A stretch of DNA of 64,000 bases from Bursaphelenchus xylophilus (lineage: Eukaryota > Nematoda > Chromadorea > Rhabditida > Aphelenchoididae): NCBI GenBank assembly GCA_904066235.2, contig CAJFCV020000005.1, positions 5,079,501 to 5,143,500 of the forward strand, written 5' to 3'. Below are positions 32,485 to 45,203 of this stretch, one piece after another. Within the stretch, counting starts at the first letter, position 1. The number at the start of each line of letters is the position of its first letter. A model generated the notes under the pieces. It did no database searches. It saw only the letters and a program-made list of their open reading frames with translations, and was not told where the DNA came from. The position numbers and the translations under genes are program-made.

Positions 32485-35404
32485 TTAGTCATCGCCGGCC
32501 GGTTTGTGGGTCTCGAATGGAGGAGGGAGTTGGACTGCTCCGGGCTCGACACCCCAAATGTCTTTCGCATATTCCGCGATGGTACGGTCAGTGGAGAATT
32601 TTCCGGAACTAGCAATGTTGATCAAACATTTTTTATTCCAGGCGTCTTGATCCTAAAAAAGGAACGTATAAAACAAGGATACAGACATACCAGATACAAC
32701 TCATTGACTTTCTCTTGGGTCTTCACGTAATCCTCGAAATCAGCGCACACGTAGAAACGGTCGTGGTTCTTGATAACATTAACCAGATCACGGAGAGCAT
32801 CAGGCTGATCGGGAGTGAAGAAACCGGTCTCGATCTGTTCTACCGCCTGTTTTAGCTCGGGATTCTTGTTGATGTAGTCCAACGCATTATAACCTCTCTT
32901 CTGGAGTTGAAGAACATCATCAACCCTCATTCCGAAGATGAACAAGTTCTCTTCTCCGGCTTCTTCGGCCATCTCGACATTGGCTCCGTCCATGGTTCCA
33001 ATTGTCAGACCTCCGTTCAACATGAACTTCATGTTTCCAGTTCCTGAGGCCTCAGTACCAGCGGTACTGATCTGTTCGGAGAGATCACACGCTGGGATAA
33101 TCTTCTCAGCCATGGAGACTCGGTAATTCTCCAAGTAGACAACCTTCAGTTTGTCTCCGACAATGGGGTCTTTGTTGACAATTTCAGAGATTCCAGTGAT
33201 CAATCTGATGATTAGCTTGGCAATGTAGTAACCAGGAGCAGCCTTTCCGCCAACCATGATCGTTCTGGGGACCACCTTCTTGTCTGGGTTAGCCTTGATT
33301 CTGTTGTACAAAGTGATCATGTGGAGGGCATTCAACAGTTGACGTTTGTATTCATGAAGACGCTTCACGTGAATGTCAAAGATCGAGGCGGGGTTAATAT
33401 CAACACCAAAGTTGTCCTTGAGATATTCGGCAACGCGAAGTTTGTTGTCCTGTAATAAAAATAAAATGTATGCCGGCACAATAGGGACGTAAAAGGAGGT
33501 CAGAACCTACTCTCTTGATGCGACCAATCTCATCGAGGAAGCTCTTGTCATCCACAAACTGCTTCAGCTTCTGTAGTTGGGAAAGATCGGTCTCCCATTC
33601 TTCGCCAATCTTCTCCACAATCAGATCAGAGAGAGCGGGATTACAGAGGAGCAACCAACGACGAGGGGTGATTCCATTGGTCTTGTTCTGGAATCGCTCT
33701 GGGAACAGTTCAAAGAAGTCCTTGAAACTAAAGCGACACGCATTAGAGAAGTTTTTAAAGGAACATTATTGTTTTACAATTCAGGTAAGTCTTACGTTGT
33801 TTTCTTCAAGAGATCCGAGTGAATGGCGGCCACTCCGTTGGTAACATGGGAACCGAGAATCGAGAGATGAGCCATGTTGATTCTCTTCTCTCCGAATTGA
33901 TCGGCCTCTTCCACAATTGACATTCTCTTCATACGGTCAAAATCTCCTGGGTATTTCTTGGAGAGGACATCCATGAAACGTTGGTTAATTTCATAAATGA
34001 TCTGAAGATGGCGAGGCAACAGATTCTCCAGCATCGTTACGGGCCAACGTTCCAAGGCCTCGGGAAGGAGAGTGTGGTTGGTGTATCCATAGGTCTTCAC
34101 GCAGATATCCCAAGCGTCTTCGAACGAAAGACCTGAAATATCATTGCCATAAAATAACAAACAAGATATCAGAAGGTAATGACGCTTATGATTTTTTTTT
34201 ACCTTCAACGTCCACCAAAAGACGGATCAACTCCGGAATTCCGATGGCTGGATGGGTATCGTTGATCTGAATGGCGACCTTCTCGGGGAATTGCTTGAAG
34301 TCAACTCTGACGGTATCCCTAGAGCCATAGTTGCTGGATTTGAATCGTCGAATAATGTCCTGAAGCGTGGCAGCACACAAGAAGTACTGTTGTTTGAGAC
34401 GGAGTTCCTTACCAACAAAGACCTAAAAATATATAAATTAAAAAGACAAAAACATGCATTATCATTCGGATAGAGAACACGAGTGATGTTTTCGGTCAAA
34501 TTTCTGTCCATAACAGCGTTCACATAGTCTCCATCGTTGAAGAACTTCAGGTGGAAGTGGTTCTCCGCCTTGGCGGACCACAAACGGAGAGTGTTGACGA
34601 CGTTGTTGCGGAATCCGGGAACTGGAGTGTCATAAGGCATGGCAAAGACGACGTGGGTATCGACCCATTTGCTCTGAAGAACAGAGTAAGTAAGTCAGCA
34701 GGACAAGACTAAACTAAGCACGACTTGCTCTTACCTTTCCATTTGCATCCTTTTCCACCTTTCCGTAAAAGTTTACAGGAAGCATGTACTCTGGACGGGC
34801 CTTTTCCCAAGGATTTCCGAAGCGAAGCCAATCGTCTGGCTCTTCAACTTGCCATCCGTCCTTGATCAGCTGCTTGAAGATTCCGTACTCATAGCGTAGA
34901 CCATAACCATATGCCGGGATTCCGAGAGTGGCCATCGAATCCAAGAAACAAGCAGCCAATCGACCCAAACCACCATTTCCGAGACCAGCATCCTCTTCCA
35001 ATTCCTGGAGCTCTTCCATGTCCAAGCCAAGCTGATAGAGGGCCTCATCCACGGTTGCCTGCATTCCCAAGTTCAACATGGTGTTTGAAAGAGTTCGGCC
35101 CATGTAGTACTCCAACGAAAGGTAATAGACTCTCTTGGGGTCCTTCTCGTAGTAGTATTGTTGAGTTCGGATCCATCGGCTGACCAAATGATCTCTGACA
35201 GTATCGGCCAGGGCGAAGTAGTAGTCACGGGGAGTCGCGACGTTTCTGTCCTAAAGCAATACTCATAAACAAAATACAAACACCTACCTTGATCAAGGAA
35301 AAATGGAGATGACGATTGAATGCTTTCTTGATGTTCGCTACATTCTCCACTTGAGCGATCCCACGAACACTGATCTGCTTACGTCGATCTTGGTCGGTAG
35401 CCAT
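32485..35404 (-). CDS. Glycogen phosphorylase
   Basis: Multi-exon minus-strand gene of about 840-850 aa, starting at ATG 35404 and ending at TAA 32487-32485. The N terminus [16 protein letters not shown] keeps the regulatory Ser (Ser14 of the muscle enzyme) in its phosphorylase-kinase context. Other conserved blocks are [52 protein letters not shown] and [14 protein letters not shown], whose Lys binds pyridoxal phosphate. It cleaves glycogen to glucose-1-phosphate in the cytosol. All expected catalytic regions are present. The C-terminal tail ends KPAGDD. Confidence 0.97.
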
Positions 35405-37990
35405 CTTGTTGGATCAGATTCCCACTGACTGAAAGGAGTGAAAATGAAAAATTCAACAATTATCAGACAATAAAACGCGTAATCAACACATTCTACCAAC
35501 TCCTATGGAAAATAATCTGATCGCAATCAACAAACCCGGTCATAAATATGATAACAACGTTTTTGGTTCGTCCCGGGTACTGCAATCTCGACCTGGGCTG
35601 ACCCCATAACTCTAAACAAGGCTGCAAAAAGGTTGCCGTTTGTGTAAGAATCACCCTAATAGACGAAATTGTAATCCCCGGTTGATGAATTACGCAACCT
35701 GTCGATGGAAACACCCAGCAAACTAAAAACACGGGATTTTCAAAAGTCATCATGTTCAAACTGACGTTTCACATGCAATTCCAGCTTTTAGAATAGTTGA
35801 ATTAAACAAATTACTCCAACCTCGTTATGGGTAACATAAACAAGGTGATTTCATAATCATTATTTACAACTATCTAATCAAATGATAACTTTGATAAGAT
35901 GATAAAGGACCCGAATCACATTGGGAGAAGCCTGCAAACAGGAGGAATGGACAACACATTTATTAGAACGGAGAAAGAAGGGTATAGACAGAAAGCAAGG
36001 CCGTCTCACCCGAAACCAGGCCAAGAGGTGCGCCGTTCACGTGTCTGCGCGTCAAAAACTTACCACTTATCACTAATAGGAGTAAAGGTTAAAAGAAAAA
36101 CACTGAAAACATTTATTTTTTATATAAATTAGTCAAGGATAACAGTGAAGGATAAAAACCGGCGTTCCAAGTAAAGCCGAAATATAACGGAAGAAAACTC
36201 ACAAGGGAACATACTTCTTGTAAAGCACGTAAACACCCGAAAACTACGAAATACTGAGGTCAAAATTTGGTTAAATTCGAGGAAGACAAAGAAAGATTGT
36301 CCTAGGGGTTTAAAAATTGTAGACCAACAAAAACCCTTTAAAACAACAAGAAAATAAACCATTGAAAGTGGAACGGCCGCGTTCGCTCCAGAAATGCACG
36401 TCCTCAAAGCGAAAATTTCTCCCTGTTTTTTCGGGCCGGGCCGCTGCGAAAAGGGCCAAATATCAGAAAAAAACACGGAACTCGGATGAAGAAAGGGCGA
36501 AAGTATGAAAATAAGGCCCGAATCTCTCGCGGCAATCCGTCCGAGTTTGTAATCAAACAAAGGTGACTGATGTGATTGTGTTCACCCACTTTCTGTAGCA
36601 CATTTGGTCCTCGCTTATGGAGCCACCTTTACGGATTTTTTTGTTTTTCAAAAAAAGCCTCCAAAACATAACTGCTTTACCGAAATTGCACGAAAAAGCC
36701 CGTTACCGTAAAGCGCTTGCCAGAAAAACAAAGTATAATACTTATAAGGCAAAAATTATTTGCCAACTCTAATAAAAATTTTATGTGTAGGCTTCCCTCG
36801 TCTTTACCTCCCAATAACTGAAGCCAGAATACGCTAAAATGACAGTGGAAAAAGTTAAGCACGCAGAATGTCGATTACCCTCAGATTTATAGCACAACTC
36901 CCGCTTCTAGAATCTTCGTTGTTGTGCAAAACATTAGTTCATTAATTTGCGATCGATGTATTTATAAGGGTTCTGATAAGTTTTGTTTTGGGAGATTTCA
37001 ACAATACGAAAACAAACCGTGATCTTCGTAAATGTTTAATGCAAAACGTAAAAGTTGGGAAGAGGAGGATCGGTTTGTGGGTATATTCATAAGGACAGCC
37101 AGATGTTGAGATCGATTTAATGCACTCTTGAAGAAAGAAAGAACACTCGAAAAAACAGCAATCAGTATTTACACGTGAACTTCACGTTTTGTTTTAACAA
37201 AGGCAATAATCCGTTTGACGCACAAATAAAGACCTTCTGTATGTTTTGGTGATGAATTTCAAAAATTTTCTATTTTCTAAAAGTAACATCGATGTCGTTT
37301 CCTTTTGCAGGAATATAGTACGTTAGGTCTTAATGATGACTACTTAGTATCCACATGTCGGAAAAGTAATGGTCGATTGTTGCGCCTTAGAAACGCCCAT
37401 CATCGCTTTGCGACGGCTAGCACCAGCTGTAAATTTGGTGCCCGACTGCACATTCCTATTTTTTACACCTACTCCAACATTTCGGCTAGCTTTTTTCGAG
37501 ATTTCACGCTAACCGATACAGGTTTTTGGCTAGCCATTAAAAAAATTTAGTTGTGATTTCAATTCATTGGCTGGCTGATCAAATTATTTTGCAACATCGA
37601 CTGTACATATTGAGAAATGAACGTCACCATTTGTAAAAGCATGTCAAAATCAGAGACGGTGTTAACAATAAACTGCATTATGTTGTAGCATTTGCATTGA
37701 ATTGACTGAATAAACAGGAGGGAGTCTCCTTGTTTGGAACCCTTTGATTTTTTCGTTCCGTCGCTGCTGTTAAGGAAAATGAAAAAATCGGGACTCTCAT
37801 TAAGTTCGCGAATATTAAAAAGGTTTGATAAGTTTACTTAAAAAATAGTTTATTTCCAAGAATCTCGTTGTAATTTGAGAAGTGTGAAGGCGAGAGGAAA
37901 GACTAGAAATACTCCCACCTTGGTACGCAATACTCTCTGAAACGGGCTTGTTTCAGGCCGTCCGATCCATGCTTAGACTTGTTCTTTATC
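35405..37990. other. Intergenic with repeat fragments
   Basis: No supported exon in 2.6 kb. A diverged half-copy of the 15.1-kb palindromic element is at 37356-37446 and a second repeat relative follows at 37519-37600. Open frames at 36.1-36.6 kb are low-quality and have no splice partners. A TTGTTTCAG acceptor near 37955 precedes the acid phosphatase start. Confidence 0.4.
37356..37446 (+). repeat. Half-copy of the 15.1-kb palindromic element
   Basis: GTCGGAAAAGTAATGG, GTTGCGCC, then CGCCCATCATCGCTTTGCGAC and TTTGGTGCCCGAC run in the same order and spacing as in the left arm of the element at 15107. Only one arm is present and it is more diverged, so this copy is an old fragment. Confidence 0.7.
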
Positions 37991-39415
37991 ATGATTGTGC
38001 TCGCTGTTATCTTTGGTCTATTGATTTGGAACAGTTTTAGTGTTCATGCAAAGCCCGAGTTAATACTCGTGCAAGTTGTAAGTAGAAGTTGATTTTCTTG
38101 ACCCTCTCAGTTATTCCGACACGGCCTCAGGACTCCATTGGAGGTTTATCCAACTGATCCGAATCTAGAATCCTGGCCAAAAGAGTTGGGTGGGTTGACC
38201 GATGAGGGAAGGGAACAACAAAGACAATTGGCCAGATTTCTGCGCGAGAGGTACCAGGAATTTCTGCATAAGAAGTATGATGACAAAGAAGTAAATTAAT
38301 AACGTATCGATTAAACTTTACGCGTAGGTCAAAGTCAGAAGTTCGAACAAAAGTCGGACCATTGAAAGCGCCAAAATTAACTTAAGGACAACATTTAATG
38401 GATCACAGGACGATCTCTGGCCGGAAATCAGTACTGTAGACTACAAACAAGATTACGTATGTAATTCCCGCACTTCCAACAGCTTTTATTTTTATAGCTA
38501 CTTAATGCCAGATCAAATTGTAAACGGAGATTGGAATTATGGGATCTTTTTCATCAAGCTCCTGAATATAAAGAGGCTGAAAATACTTACAAATCATTAC
38601 TACTCAACTTGTCCGAACATTCGAAGATGACATTAACACTTGATAATTATTGGGTAATTGAGGAATTAACCGAGATCGAAGTAAGTTTAAGAGTAATCGT
38701 AATAATTTCTTGCAGATTCGTCTAAATAAACCTGTCCCAAAATGGGTCCAGGAGAACTACAAAGCTCTGAAAGCATTAAATCATCGAGTTCTTAATTTTA
38801 CGAATGGATTCAGTGAGAAATTTTGACATTTTGTATTCGCTTTCAGGTCTCTCTCCGTATAAAGGGATTGATTTTTCCTTAGAAGTTCCTAAGTTAATTG
38901 GAGGCCCCATATGGAAAGAAATAACGGAAAGAGCTGACGCTAAAATAAATTGTCATAACTCTAAAGATGTAGGATGCAAAAGTGTAAACGATCTCCGATA
39001 TTACGTATATTCCGGGGTAAGAAAGATAAGTAATTATGATTTGTCATCATTTCAGCATGATATGATAATATCAGCCATTTTTGGAATACTGGGTGGAAAG
39101 ATGAATTTAGACAAGGATGGGTACCCTGGACCCGCATCCAGTGTTATCTTCGAACTGTGGAGTAATCAAAAATCTCAACCGACATTTAAAGTATTTTATC
39201 GAGATGATACGGGGAACGTTGTTGATGTTTTGGAGCATTTAGGAATAAAAGGGTGGTCTTTTGACGAGTTGAAAAACAGGACGCATCGGTTTATACCTCC
39301 AGTATCAAGCGAAGAGGTATTAGCCAATCATTATATTAGAGTGGTTTCAGTTTTGCAATACCTCGTTGAACTGGAAATGATCCGGAAGGGCCAAACTTAC
39401 AATCATCGAAACTAA
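37991..39415 (+). CDS. Secreted histidine acid phosphatase
   Basis: Seven exons in phase give about 400 aa. A signal peptide (MIVLAVIFGLLIWNSFSVHA) is followed directly by the catalytic LFRHGLRTPLEVYPTDP (RHGxRxP) and LGGLTDEGREQQ. The second catalytic motif is YSGHDM. An Arg in the NKSRT block completes the phosphate pocket. These enzymes remove phosphate from diverse esters at acid pH and are secreted or lysosomal. The TTGTTTCAG acceptor upstream suggests trans-splicing. No C-terminal TM is seen, so it is probably soluble. It is the left member of a pair of histidine-phosphatase-fold genes. Confidence 0.9.
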
Positions 39416-39671
39416 CTACTCCTCATTATATAATATATGTATGAGTAATTCCAACAAATGGCTAATGTTGAATGTATTTACACATGTAAATATAAAATAC
39501 AGTACACCGAATAAACTTTATAGTATATGTATTAATATAATAACCCTTGGGGTCGAATCAGGCATTCTACTAGCCATATGGGGCTTCGGTCGGAATGGTT
39601 AAAGTACGAAGATTCTTGAGTGCAAAAAAATATTTATTCACTTGAATTGCTTACTCGGCAAATGTGGCCGG
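39416..39671. other. Gap between two phosphatase-fold genes
   Basis: 256 bp with an AATAAA at about 39510. Same-strand spacing would allow an operon, but no strong TTTCAG acceptor precedes the next start codon. Confidence 0.35.
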
Positions 39672-40780
39672 ATGAGACTATTCCTCATTTCGGTCGGTGT
39701 GATAATCGGTTGGTTTGGAATGACGGGTCGAAAGCCAGCTCAGAAGAATTTCTACATTACCACCTATCCTCGATTAGCGCCAGAGAAGCTGAGACTAATT
39801 CTGGTTCGCAATGGGGAGTCGTGTAATCGACTTGCACCTGATTGGCATGAAAGAGCGTTTGATGACGGATACAAGATGATCGATTCCAATCAGCCAGTCA
39901 AGGTCCCTATTTCGCGGCCTCATGCCGACTTCAAACATGATGACTTTCTGACCAATGTAAATTCCTATTTAAATGGTTGATCTATCTCATTAATCGTTAC
40001 AGGTTGGCTTATTCACCGCTGAAACGGTTGGCCGTTATATGGAAAAGATCCAGTTGTCCCCGTCCGCCGTAATATCCTCTCCCGCTCTTCGATGCGTCCA
40101 ATCAGCCACGGCTTTATTGAAGAAATCAGGCGATAAAACGACCAAGATCCTTATTGAACCAGGATTGTATGAGCCGATGCTTTTCCACAAAAAGGTTTGT
40201 CCCATGCATACATCACCTTCTTCTAGTGTCCACCGCTCATGACCCTCAATGCTCTTGAAGAAGCCAGGTTCCCAGTGAATACGAACCATGATCCTATCAT
40301 GAGTTTAGATATGATGCGAACCTTGGCAACTCAAGTAAGTGGATGTCCCATAAAGATCACAATAATTGTTCAGGAAGGTCCCCATGACTTTTACAACCGT
40401 GTCGGTCAAGTGGTTCGAACTATCATGGATGGGTTTGATTGCAATAAAGAAGGGACCGTTATTATCGTCACCCACGCTCCCGTCATCGATGCTATTCTTC
40501 GTTACATGTTGCGTAAGACCTATAATATTGCGAGACGTTTCTTTCAGGTCTTTATTGCCCTTGGAGTATCGCGGATGTGATTCGATTGGGAGTTCGTTAT
40601 CCATTCTCGGGCACGGTGGTCTTGGAGAGAGATCTGGGTAACTCTGAGAAGGCCAAAGGGAAAACTTGGACCTTGAATCCATATGTGATCCCATCTTTTC
40701 ATTGCGGCTTTACTAATCTCCAAGTGGAAATCCCCGAGGTGAAGCCATTCTTCGGTGCCCAAGCTACGAAACAACGTTAA
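39672..40780 (+). CDS. UBASH3/PGAM-like histidine-phosphatase-fold protein lacking the catalytic His
   Basis: Five exons give about 318 aa. A short N-terminal hydrophobic anchor (RLFLISVGVIIGWFG) is followed by LRLILVRNGESCN, where active family members have RHGE. The codon at 39810-39812 is AAT, so the nucleophilic His is Asn47. Other landmarks are kept: the second-Arg block ISSPALRCVQSA, IEPGLYE, and the second His in VIIVTHAP. The layout and ALRCVQSA match UBASH3/STS and ecdysteroid-phosphate phosphatases. Without the nucleophile, a phospho-enzyme cannot form by the usual route, so this may be a pseudophosphatase that still binds phosphorylated ligands. The ORF is otherwise intact with normal splicing. 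Confidence 0.82.
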
Positions 40781-40884
40781 AGTTTTACTTTTTAAATAAA
40801 AGAGGTCACGGTTAGTAACAATGTTAATGTAAATAATGTAGTTTGAGTCTCAGAACGGAAGGCACTCTTAGTGACATAAAATTG

Positions 40885-42386
40885 TTAATTAGATATTGGA
40901 TCGTATTGCCTTAAAGGCATGGCAAAGGTGTCGATATAATTCAGAAAGTCCTTTCCATAAGCCGAACAGACCTGAAGAAGAGCTATGCAATCTTCTTGGG
41001 CCATGTGCGCTTTGTAATCGGCTCGGAAAACATCTTTGTATATCTGCTGCAATTTGAATCTCCCGTTTTCGACAAAGTATTTCTCGGCATTTTGTGTGTG
41101 GAAGCTCCAGGATCCATCTGCGTGTTTTCTAAAAACATAAAATGTATGTTGGAAACAATAAACATGACCAATCTATCACAAACTTACATAAAAAAGTCAT
41201 CACGTATTCTGTGGACCTTTGCCGGTGACCACTCAGTGTGTTTCATGAACCTGAGAGGGTTATTTCGTGCACATTTCTCGAAGAAGCCTCTTTGAAGACT
41301 GAAATAAAAGTATTACTTTTTAGATATTACTTTCAGGGACTCACTTAAACTTCGGTGGCGCAGTTTTGCAAGGATTAATTGGTGGGGGAGGCCGTTTATT
41401 TGGAGTTAATAATCCCAATTGATGCGCTGCCGGGCGTTTCAAGATACTAGCTGTGGGAGTCGCATCGGAGAAATCCGGATCCAAAAACTCATCCAGAACT
41501 TCTAGTCCTGATCGTATACTATTGGTAGAAGCATTCAGTCTGGTATTTTCGTTATCTCCCTCTCCTTCGTTCCCCTGAAACATGGAAGACGTCGGGGCTT
41601 CTTGTTGAGAGTCATCCACTTGCATTTCCTCTGGGGAGTGTGGCCTAACTAAAGCAAGATCAACATAAGAGGACTTCTTACCTCGACTCCAATCAATTGA
41701 CTCGGTAACCGTCCGCACAACAGCGTGATGGGCCTTCTCGATGCTTTGGAATGCCAAAAGAGTGTCTGCAAAGACGACCTTCTCCTTGAAAATTTGGCTG
41801 GTCATCAAATCATTCCTCTTCAGTTCGTTTAGTAGAATCCTGAAGTCAAAATTCAATCCGTTGTGAGCTATTAAAGCGATTGGAGCTGGTAAAACGTCAA
41901 GAAAATTCCGGATAATGGGCCAATTTTGTCTGAACGTCAGCTTATTGGCAACATCTTCTCTCAACAGATTCGTAACTGTAATTATATAAGTAATCTTTAG
42001 GCAGACTTACATTTATACTGCCCTCGCTTGTCGTATTGTTCCCATTGGGCTTCTGACAACCCTGGATTGCACTGTAATGTTATTATTGGACAGGCGACTC
42101 TTTCTAACCGAAAATCCTTCTTTCCGTCCTTATGTTGTTCGGCGACTTGCGTGATGCAACGGAAGAAGTCTTCTCTGGGTAGCGCGACCATTGACAATTC
42201 CATGATCTTGGGGATTTTAGTTTCTTTGGTTTGGTCGGCTTGATCGTAAAGATCAAAGATTTGCTGGACACTTCGTTGATTATCACCCGGCCGTACCCTC
42301 GGGGCTCTTCGCGGATCATTCTTGTCCAACTCCTGGATCAACCCGGGTGTCTCAAGATCAAAGAAAACCAAACTCGCGCACTGCAT
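40885..42386 (-). CDS. TREX-like DEDDh 3'-5' exonuclease
   Basis: Several minus-strand exons. Motif I is FFDLETPG (catalytic Asp and Glu). Motif II is ALIAHNGLNFDFRILLNEL (Asp). Motif III is HMAQEDCIALL (His and Asp), so all DEDDh residues are present. The order and flanks (CPIITLQCNPGLSE, then LQQIY-DVFRADYKAH) fit three-prime repair exonucleases. Two insertions are unusual: a linker after motif I and about 110 residues of acidic/Ser-rich then basic-Pro sequence between motifs II and III (41341-41700). It starts about 140 bp below the DLST stop on the same strand, after a TTTTTCTTAG acceptor, so it may be the second gene of an operon. TREX enzymes clear cytosolic or nuclear DNA ends; the exact paralogue is open. 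Confidence 0.85.
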
Positions 42387-42526
42387 CCTTGCAAACAAAG
42401 TTAGAAACTAAGAAAAAGTTAAGTAAAATTCGGTTTTAGTAACCACATTAATACGACTCATTGGTAAATAACCGAATTTATTCATCTGCCTAACACTGGA
42501 CATTACGCTTCCGGGACAAAAAAAAA

Positions 42527-44227
42527 TTAAAGGTCTAATAGGATTGTAGCCGGTTCTTCAACGGCCTCCTTGATTTTCCTGAGGAACAGAACAGCCTCTC
42601 TTCCGTCGATCAGACGATGGTCGTATGTCAAAGCTACGTACATCATAGGACGGATCTTGACTTCACCATTGACAGCAATCTAAAGCAATATTGATACACC
42701 AGAGTTCACTTACCGGCCGATCTTTAATTGAATGCATTCCTAAGATGGCAGACTGAGGGGGATTAATAATTGGTGTTCCGTAAAGGGAACCAAAGACACC
42801 TCCATTACTAATGGTGAAGGTTCCTCCCTGCATATCCTCGATGGCGATCTTATTATCCCTCGCCTTCTTTCCTAACTCAGCCAATGTCTTCTCTATGTCA
42901 GCATACCCCATCTGCTCTACGTTCCTAATTGCCGGGACAACCAATCCCTTTGGTGTTGCTACTGCGACAGAGATGTCCACATAGTTCCTGTAAACTATCT
43001 CTTCCCCTTCAATTACACCGTTCACTACTGGTTGATCCTGAAGGGCTAAGGCAGAGGCACGGATGAAAGGAGACATAAGACCAAGCTTAATTCCGTGTTT
43101 CTTGACGAATTGATCTTGATACTTCTTACGGAGAGCCATAATATTCCTAAACAACATAAGACTAGCTCTCCAAAGCACTCACGACATATCAATCTCGTTG
43201 AAAGTAGTGAGCATCGCGTTCACATTTTGAGCTTCCTTCAGCCGTTGAGCGATCCGTTGTCTCATTCTATTCATCTTCACACGAGTCTCACTACGCTCCC
43301 CTGTAATGGCATTCTTTCCGTCAGCCGGGGCCTTCAAACCGACGATTGGAGTCACTGGGATATCATCGATGGGTTGGAGATTTATTGGGCCAGATGGAGT
43401 AGGGGGAACAGGAGGGGGAGAGGACGGAATAGCTAAAAGCAAAAATAAATTAAACGGTAAAAAAATGCAACTAACGACTTGAAGCTGGCTTCGGTGCCTC
43501 AGCCTTTGGTTGTGAAGGAGGAGGAGCAGCAGCAGGTGTTTCTTTCTTTGGAACAGTTTCTTCCTTCTTTGGTTCGGCCGCTGCGGCCGAACCTGATCCA
43601 GCCGCACCCTTCTCCAACTTGTAAAGCTTTTGCTTCGCTGTAACTTTGTTTCCATCCTCAACTAGAAGCTCCACCAAGGTTCCGGAAAACGGAGCAGGAA
43701 CTTCAACAGATGTCTAAAAAATGAATAAAAAATTTAGCCAACTCTACCTTATCTGTCTCAATCTCGGCAACGAGTTCGTCGGCTTCGACAAAATCTCCTT
43801 TCTCTGAAAATAGATTAGGATTAGCAAAAGATTACAAAATTAAAATTTTCCAAAAAGTCGAATAAACTTGAAATAACCTACGTTTGATCCACCGAATGTC
43901 TCCTTCAGTAATAGATTCAGCAAAGGCTGGTCCTTCAACCTCAACAACTTCTCCTCCTAAAAAATCAAGTAGAAACAAAGAAACGTAAACGAATAGTTAT
44001 ACCAATAATCAACTAACTTAATCCAGCAGAGAGATGGATAAATCTTCTTGCAACAAAAGGTCTTTGGATATTAAAGTGTGCCGACCTGTAAATTTTTTCA
44101 TGGGGAACACTGAGAGATGATGCACTTCTCACTCCCTAAAATCAAAAATAAATCTCCTTTTCACACTCACTGATTTGAGGGCATTTTCACAGTTCCGAAG
44201 CCGGAGAAACACCCGCCGACTCAACAT
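42527..44227 (-). CDS. dlst-1 (DLST): Dihydrolipoamide succinyltransferase (E2 of 2-oxoglutarate dehydrogenase)
   Basis: The start [12 protein letters not shown] is a mitochondrial targeting peptide. The lipoyl domain follows, with [15 protein letters not shown] carrying the lipoyl Lys, then a Pro/Ala-rich hinge. No peripheral-subunit-binding domain is seen, as usual for animal DLST. The catalytic domain has [59 protein letters not shown] and the active-site DHRLIDGR near the C terminus. It transfers succinyl groups to CoA in the citric-acid cycle. Exons are small and phase-consistent. Confidence 0.96.
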
Positions 44228-45203
44228 GATCAACCTGTTGGAATAAAGACCGGCAACAGCAAACAGACGAGCGGCCGATCAAAAATCTCTGAAAAAGCGG
44301 TCAACTTAGACTTTGTAAACAGCCCGATGATGTATGAAATATATGATAAACTATTTTCTGTATGTTTGGTAGTAAAAAATAACAAGAAATAGAAAAACAA
44401 AATTTTTATAAGTGTTTATTTTATCATGTCGTAACGACAGGTTTTATATAAACTACCTCATATTTCCCTCAATCAATAGGGTGAAATGTCAAAATTGATT
44501 GCCAAGTAACTATTTTATTTTTCCCAGAAAAGAATATTTTATCGTTAGAAAAAATGAATCTTTTCCACAGAAAAGAAATATTTTTCCGCAGGAAGGATAA
44601 TTTATCGTAAATGGGTAGAAAGTAGTGCAAAACGATTTAAAATTCTTTTAGAGGTAACTTTTGCTATGTTCTAGTCCGGCCGAGAAGTCGCTGGACTCAT
44701 TTCGGCGGCATGGCCTGCAGTCCGGACTGTGCGAAAACAAAACCACTTTGCAATGTCAAATTTCTTGCTTTGCGCACCGTGCAAGTTACTGTTTTGGGCT
44801 GTCGAGTTCGGATTGAAATTTCCATGCCGGGCGTGGAAAAATTTGTAAAGGCCGATCCGGATAAAACTTAGTAGTAGAATAATTAGGAGCCTGTGTTGGT
44901 ATTGATGTATGGGATCCCTTGGTCATTTGGACTGGTTTTGCAGTTAGTTGCAATTTCTCACGTTGTTTTAAACTGCCGCTAAAACTTGCCGAGTTCTCAT
45001 TGCAGTAATGTTGAACTTACAATTCACAGCGTGATAAAGTCTGGTGTTTAGAAGTCTCGTAATTTTTGGGACGATTTGGGAGAGTGTAAATCATAACAAT
45101 ATTTTATTTACATAACCATATTTACATTTTTGGTATTGTACATAACAAGTTAAGTGAATTCAAATACATACACATCGTAGGAATTATATTTACATTGCAC
45201 TCG
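44228..45203. other. Intergenic, repeat-like
   Basis: AT-rich segments with repeated TTTTCC-CAGAAAAGAA words around 44520-44600, then at 44725-44800 a segment resembling 15509-15580. No coding exon seen. Confidence 0.4.

Noticed and set aside
36129..36560. 143-codon minus-strand frame
   Set aside because: Low-complexity hydrophobic and Phe/Ser-rich translation, no splice context, no match.
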